Origin: Thiosulfativibrio sp964387695 | GTDB taxonomy: Bacteria; Pseudomonadota; Gammaproteobacteria; Thiomicrospirales; Thiomicrospiraceae | Length of the DNA: 35,593 bases | Assembly (NCBI GenBank): GCA_964387695.1 | Contig: CAYLXI010000001.1 | Location: 1 to 35,593 of the forward strand | Direction of reading: 5' to 3' | Part shown: one piece after another, positions 32,865 to 35,593 of the stretch | How positions within the stretch are numbered: position 1 is the stretch's first letter | Layout of the letters: each line of letters begins with the position of its first letter | Position numbers and translations under genes: made by a program | The notes under the pieces: generated by a model | Told to the model about the DNA's origin: nothing | What the model saw: only the letters and a program-made list of their open reading frames with translations | Database searches by the model: none

Positions 32865-33578
32865 ATGTATTTAGATGACTTTCATTCTATAAATCAAAAC
32901 ATTGTTAACATTACGCCTGAACAAGCCAGCCGTTTTGCAAAAGAAGTTTCAGGCGATTTTAATCCTTTGCATAATCCAGAGGCAAAAAAGTTTTGTGTAC
33001 CAGGAGACTTATTATTCTCGCTAATTCTTTCTCATTTTGGGTTGTCTCAGGTTATGTCATTTCACTACACGGGAATGATAGGTCGTAATGTAGATTTAAT
33101 TTTTCCTAAAAAAATTGCAAACAATTTTACCCTGTCTGATAACAAGGATAAAAACTATTTAACTTTAGAGCAAAGCGGTAGCTCATCTAAAAATGAAGCC
33201 TTAATTGAAAATTTTTCTCGTTCTTATGTGGCTTTTTCAGGGCATAGTTTCCCCCATATTTTAGTGCCTTTATTAAAATCAAAACAAGTTATGATTAATC
33301 CTGCAAGACCGATGGTTATTTACGAAAGTATGGGGTTTGAATTTAACCACTTAAATATCAAAAGTCCAGTGCTTAAATTGGCACAAAGTCATTTAGAAGT
33401 TACTGGAAAACGCGGTTCTGTTAGAATTAATTTTGATATCATGGATGGCAACTCTAACGTTGGCAAAGGTTTCAAAACCATGATTATTAGCGGATTAAGA
33501 CCTTATAACCAACAAGAAATGGATAATTTAATTGCCCTGTATGAAGACTCTAAACAAAGCTATGCAAAGTATAAGTAA
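32865..33578 (+). CDS. DUF3581 family protein with hot-dog (MaoC-like) signature
   Basis: A 237-residue protein that I recognise as DUF3581, a family of unknown function found in gammaproteobacteria. Near residue 25 it reads RFAKEVSGDFNPLHNPEAKK followed by FCVPGDLLFSLILSHFG. This closely follows the R-hydratase/MaoC hot-dog signature (GDxNPxHxxxxxA, then a Gly-rich turn and a helix) and keeps Asp and His in a D-x4-H spacing. An acyl-thioester-binding or hydratase-like role is therefore an inference from sequence pattern only. AGGAA lies nine bases upstream of the ATG. It precedes the SYLF lipoprotein gene by 44 bases. Confidence 0.82.
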   Translation: MYLDDFHSINQNIVNITPEQASRFAKEVSGDFNPLHNPEAKKFCVPGDLLFSLILSHFGLSQVMSFHYTGMIGRNVDLIFPKKIANNFTLSDNKDKNYLTLEQSGSSSKNEALIENFSRSYVAFSGHSFPHILVPLLKSKQVMINPARPMVIYESMGFEFNHLNIKSPVLKLAQSHLEVTGKRGSVRINFDIMDGNSNVGKGFKTMIISGLRPYNQQEMDNLIALYEDSKQSYAKYK

Positions 33579-33622
33579 CTTTTTAATCTTCTTCTTTTTT
33601 TAAACTATTTTTTGGAAAAAAC

Positions 33623-34204
33623 ATGACTAAACTTTCAAGCCTTATTTCTATTGTTTTATTATTTAGTATTATCGGATTAACTGGATGCTCGACCATGCAA
33701 AACCGTTCAACCGTTACAGTAGAGCAACAACGCCAAGAAGTATTAAATATGAAAACGGGCGTTTTATCAGATTTATATGCTCTAAAACCAAGCACCAGAG
33801 TTCAAATTAAAAATGTGCCTGGTTATGCGGTGTTTAGTAACAAAAATGTTAACCTTATTCTTGCCAGCTTTAGTGGAGGTTATGGTGTTGTTAAAAACAA
33901 TTTAACGGGTAAGCACACTTTTATGAACATGGGAGAAGTTGGCGTTGGTCTAGGTTTAGGCGTTAAAGACTATCGGTTAGTCTTTATTTTTCATACCAAA
34001 GATGCCATGCAACGATTTACTGAGCAAGGCTGGTCAGTTGGAGTGCAAGGCGACGCTGCCGCTAAGTTAGGTGATCAAGGTGCTGCAATAGGAAGATCTG
34101 TCATTATTGACAATGTCACCATCTATCAAATAACAGAAAATGGACTGGCTCTACAAGCGAACATCAAAGGAACTAAATACTGGAAAAACAACGCGTTAAA
34201 CTAA
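33623..34204 (+). CDS. SYLF-domain (YSC84-like) lipoprotein
   Basis: A 193-residue protein with a lipoprotein signal: hydrophobic segment, then LTGC with the lipidated Cys22 followed by Ser, consistent with sorting to the outer membrane. The rest is a SYLF/Ysc84 domain: VPGYAVFSNKNVNLILASFSGGYGVV, EVGVGLGLGVKDYRLVFIF and a Gly/Ala-rich GVQGDAAAKLGDQGAAIGRS. SYLF domains bind phosphoinositides in eukaryotes; the bacterial lipoproteins have no settled function. It is one of four consecutive plus-strand reading units here but has its own ribosome-binding-like TTGGA before the ATG. Confidence 0.9.
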   Translation: MTKLSSLISIVLLFSIIGLTGCSTMQNRSTVTVEQQRQEVLNMKTGVLSDLYALKPSTRVQIKNVPGYAVFSNKNVNLILASFSGGYGVVKNNLTGKHTFMNMGEVGVGLGLGVKDYRLVFIFHTKDAMQRFTEQGWSVGVQGDAAAKLGDQGAAIGRSVIIDNVTIYQITENGLALQANIKGTKYWKNNALN

Positions 34205-34236
34205 CCAAGCTTTAACAAAATAAAAAAGGGGCGTTT

Positions 34237-34773
34237 GTGGCACTTAAACCCACCATTTATAAATTTAAAATTGCTATTGCCGACCTAAGCCGTGAGGTTT
34301 ATCAATCTAGCAACTTTACCCTAGCACAGCATCCCTCAGAAACACCTGAAAGGATGATGGCGCGTGTTTTAGCTTACTGCTTAGATGTTGAAGAATTTTT
34401 AACTTTTACTAAAGGGCTTAGTGACTTGGATGAGCCTGATATTTGGGCTAAATCACTCGATAATCAAATTCTTCTGTGGATAGATATTGGGGAACCTAGT
34501 GCTGAGCGTATTAAAAAATCAACCAGTCTTTCTCAAAGAACTAAAATTTATAGCTTTAACTCTAAGTCAGATGTCTGGTGGTCTCAGGGGCAGGACAAAT
34601 TTAACAAACTAAATGCGACGATCCTTCGCTTTAACTGGAAAAACATACAAGAATTAGCCAAATTGGTTGAGCGTAGTATGAGTTTATCTGTAACCATAAC
34701 GGGAAACTCAGCCTACATTACCGCAAATAAAGGCGAGTGTGAAGTTCACTGGGAAACACTAAATAGCCCATAA
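34237..34773 (+). CDS. yaeQ: YaeQ family protein
   Basis: A 178-residue protein matching YaeQ along its length: ALKPTIYKFKIAIADLSREVY, LAQHPSETPERMMARVLAYCL, LDEPDIWAKSLDNQILLWIDIGEP, and the basic WWSQGQDKF region. YaeQ has been described as a variant PD-(D/E)xK nuclease fold, with no confirmed activity; an early report linked it to suppression of rfaH loss. The start is GTG with AAGGGG eight bases upstream. It follows the SYLF gene by 32 bases. Confidence 0.92.
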   Translation: MALKPTIYKFKIAIADLSREVYQSSNFTLAQHPSETPERMMARVLAYCLDVEEFLTFTKGLSDLDEPDIWAKSLDNQILLWIDIGEPSAERIKKSTSLSQRTKIYSFNSKSDVWWSQGQDKFNKLNATILRFNWKNIQELAKLVERSMSLSVTITGNSAYITANKGECEVHWETLNSP

Positions 34774-34833
34774 AACTGACCTAGAATAAATCCTTATCAG
34801 GTTCTTATGCCACTAAACGGCAAAAAATATCAC

Positions 34834-34868
34834 ATCGTTCCGACGCTCCAGCGTGGAAATGCATTCCT
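34834..34868. repeat. REP-like palindrome (GTTCC-ACGCTCCAGCGT-GGAA type)
   Basis: TTCC-G-ACGCT (34838-34847), a CC loop, then AGCGT-GGAA (34850-34858) form a near-perfect stem with one bulged G, flanked by GCATTCC. This matches a palindrome I recall as common between genes of many proteobacteria and usually written TTCCCACGCTCCAGCGTGGGAA. It is likely a mobile or formerly mobile REP-type unit. A 23-codon frame across it is not a gene. Confidence 0.65.
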
Positions 34869-34906
34869 GTATAAATAACAACCCAAATCCCTAAAACCGC
34901 CGCACC

Positions 34907-34956
34907 TATGGTACACTAAATGGTACGCCATACAGGTAGACAGATACAATAGAGGT
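34907..34956 (+). promoter_or_regulatory. Toxin-antitoxin promoter/operator region
   Basis: TATGGTAC (34907-34914) faces GTACGCCATA (34923-34932) as an imperfect inverted repeat, and GGTAC occurs twice 12 bases apart. Such a palindrome just before a Phd/YefM-type antitoxin gene is where autorepression usually acts. AGAGGT at 34951-34956 is the ribosome-binding site for the ATG at 34965. TACAAT (34945-34950) looks like a -10 box but is too near the start to be certain. Confidence 0.4.
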
Positions 34957-34964
34957 AAAAAATC

Positions 34965-35237
34965 ATGATTAACTTAAAAAAGACTTTAACCGCAACAGAT
35001 GCTAGAAAATCATTCTTTGAATTAATTAAACAAGCCAATAACCAACACGAAATTTTTGAAGTTCAACATAAACTAGGTAACACTATTATTATGTCGTCAG
35101 ATGAATATGAAAGCTTGCAAGAAACATTGCACCTTTTATCTGCTCCAAATTTTAAAGATAAATTTGATCATTCTATTAAAGAAGCGGATAAAGGAGAGCT
35201 TGTTGATTTTGAAGAAGTTTTTGGAGAACCTTTGTGA
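34965..35237 (+). CDS. Type II antitoxin, Phd/YefM family
   Basis: A 90-residue protein. The first half has the Phd/YefM DNA-binding fold pattern (LTATDARKSFFELIKQANNQHE, then a strand pair and IIMSSDEYESLQETLHLL), and the acidic C-terminal tail would wrap the toxin. It is the first gene of the pair; the toxin start codon overlaps its stop codon (GTGA), so the two are translationally coupled. It should neutralise the downstream RelE-like toxin and repress its own promoter through the palindrome just upstream. Confidence 0.9.
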   Translation: MINLKKTLTATDARKSFFELIKQANNQHEIFEVQHKLGNTIIMSSDEYESLQETLHLLSAPNFKDKFDHSIKEADKGELVDFEEVFGEPL

Positions 35238-35497
35238 GCTGCAACCGTTTTCAAGTAAAATTCACTAAACAAGCTCTAAAAGATACTTCTAAACTTTCAC
35301 CAAAATTAAAAGCAAAATTGAAGGCTATAATAAAAAATAAAATCTCTTTTTTTCCTGAAGATGGCAAGCCTTTAGTTGGAGAGTTAAAAGGTTGCTATTC
35401 TGTTAGATTAAGCTTTCAAGATAGGATTGTTTACCGAATTGAAAGCAATATTTGTGTCGTTGTGATTATTCGTACAAAAACTCACTATGGTGAATAA
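35234..35497 (+). CDS. Type II toxin, RelE/ParE superfamily
   Basis: An 87-residue basic protein with the RelE/ParE layout: VKFTKQALKDTSKLSPKLKAKL (helical hairpin), GKPLVGELKGCYSVRLSFQDR, IVYRIE and the last strand VVIIRTKTHYGE. His84-Tyr85 near the C-terminus and Arg58, Arg64 and Arg68 resemble catalytic positions of RelE/YoeB-type mRNA interferases, so ribosome-dependent cleavage is more likely than gyrase inhibition; this is inference. The start is GTG overlapping the antitoxin stop codon. The reading frame is intact. Confidence 0.88.
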   Translation: MSCNRFQVKFTKQALKDTSKLSPKLKAKLKAIIKNKISFFPEDGKPLVGELKGCYSVRLSFQDRIVYRIESNICVVVIIRTKTHYGE

Positions 35498-35513
35498 CAA
35501 AATCAAACCTTCT

Positions 35514-35554
35514 AATCCCTGCTTAGCTGCAGTATATATTAAGGAAGCACTTAA
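35514..35554 (+). repeat. Composite A+B dispersed repeat after the toxin gene
   Basis: AATCCCTGCTTAG (35514-35526) is identical to 16947-16959. TTAAGGAAGCACTTAA (35539-35554) is a module B copy 12 bases later. Order and orientation match the murJ-ribF locus. It begins 17 bases after the toxin stop codon, so it lies at the edge of an accessory module. Confidence 0.65.
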
Positions 35555-35593
35555 CAACTAAGATTATTTTATACTGGCTAAACGAGCCGATAT

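Noticed and set aside
34807..34878. A 23-codon frame beginning ATGCCACTAAACGG
   Set aside because: It runs through the REP-type palindrome; its translation (HIVPTLQRGNAF) is simply what that repeat encodes when read through.

Overview
The window is AT-rich chromosomal DNA from a gammaproteobacterium. The support is a set of lineage-typical housekeeping blocks: murJ-ribF-ileS-lspA, argS followed by an FtsN-like SPOR protein, ubiK-yifB(comM), and the conserved families YajQ, YaeQ, DUF2058 and DUF3581. No rRNA, tRNA, CRISPR array, insertion sequence or prophage gene is visible, and I cannot name a genus. A run of exactly 100 N (7833-7932) shows this is a draft scaffold. Coding density is high: no stretch longer than about 250 bases lacks a gene.

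Layout. (1) 213-6057, minus strand: a cation diffusion facilitator, an HlyD-type adaptor, an AcrB-type RND pump and an exported rhodanese-like protein, reading as one efflux operon. (2) 6116-10988, minus: rlmKL, a diguanylate cyclase with predicted heme-globin, zinc-binding CZB and GGDEF domains, and hemN, with almost no spacing between them. (3) 11050-12428, plus: an MltB-like lytic transglycosylase and a 52-residue ORF overlapping its stop codon. (4) 12528-21819, minus: a SWIM/SNF2 helicase, murJ, ribF, ileS and lspA. (5) 21912-27107, minus: ubiK, yifB/comM, a TauE/SafE-like (DsbD_2-type) membrane protein, then three tandem prepilin-like proteins that share a Pro-Cys-Pro-Asp motif. (6) 27344-28396, plus: a second diguanylate cyclase. 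(7) 28431-32615, minus: DUF2058 protein, dut, yajQ, argS and an FtsN-like SPOR protein. (8) 32865-35497, plus: DUF3581 protein, a SYLF-domain lipoprotein, YaeQ and a Phd/RelE-type toxin-antitoxin pair.

Themes. Cyclic-di-GMP signalling recurs: two cyclases and YajQ, a family reported to bind c-di-GMP. The globin/CZB cyclase is predicted to sense both a heme ligand and zinc, and its stop codon lies 10 bases from the start of the oxygen-independent heme-biosynthesis gene hemN. The envelope is the other theme: lipid II flippase, lipoprotein signal peptidase, lytic transglycosylase, division SPOR protein and pilin-like proteins.

The least explained material is (a) the three PCPD pseudopilins behind comM and (b) a family of short intergenic repeats. 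The repeats have two modules, roughly AATCCCTRCTTAG and TTAAGGAATCNCTTAA, and recur in many of the gaps between genes. Two loci carry both modules in the same order and orientation.
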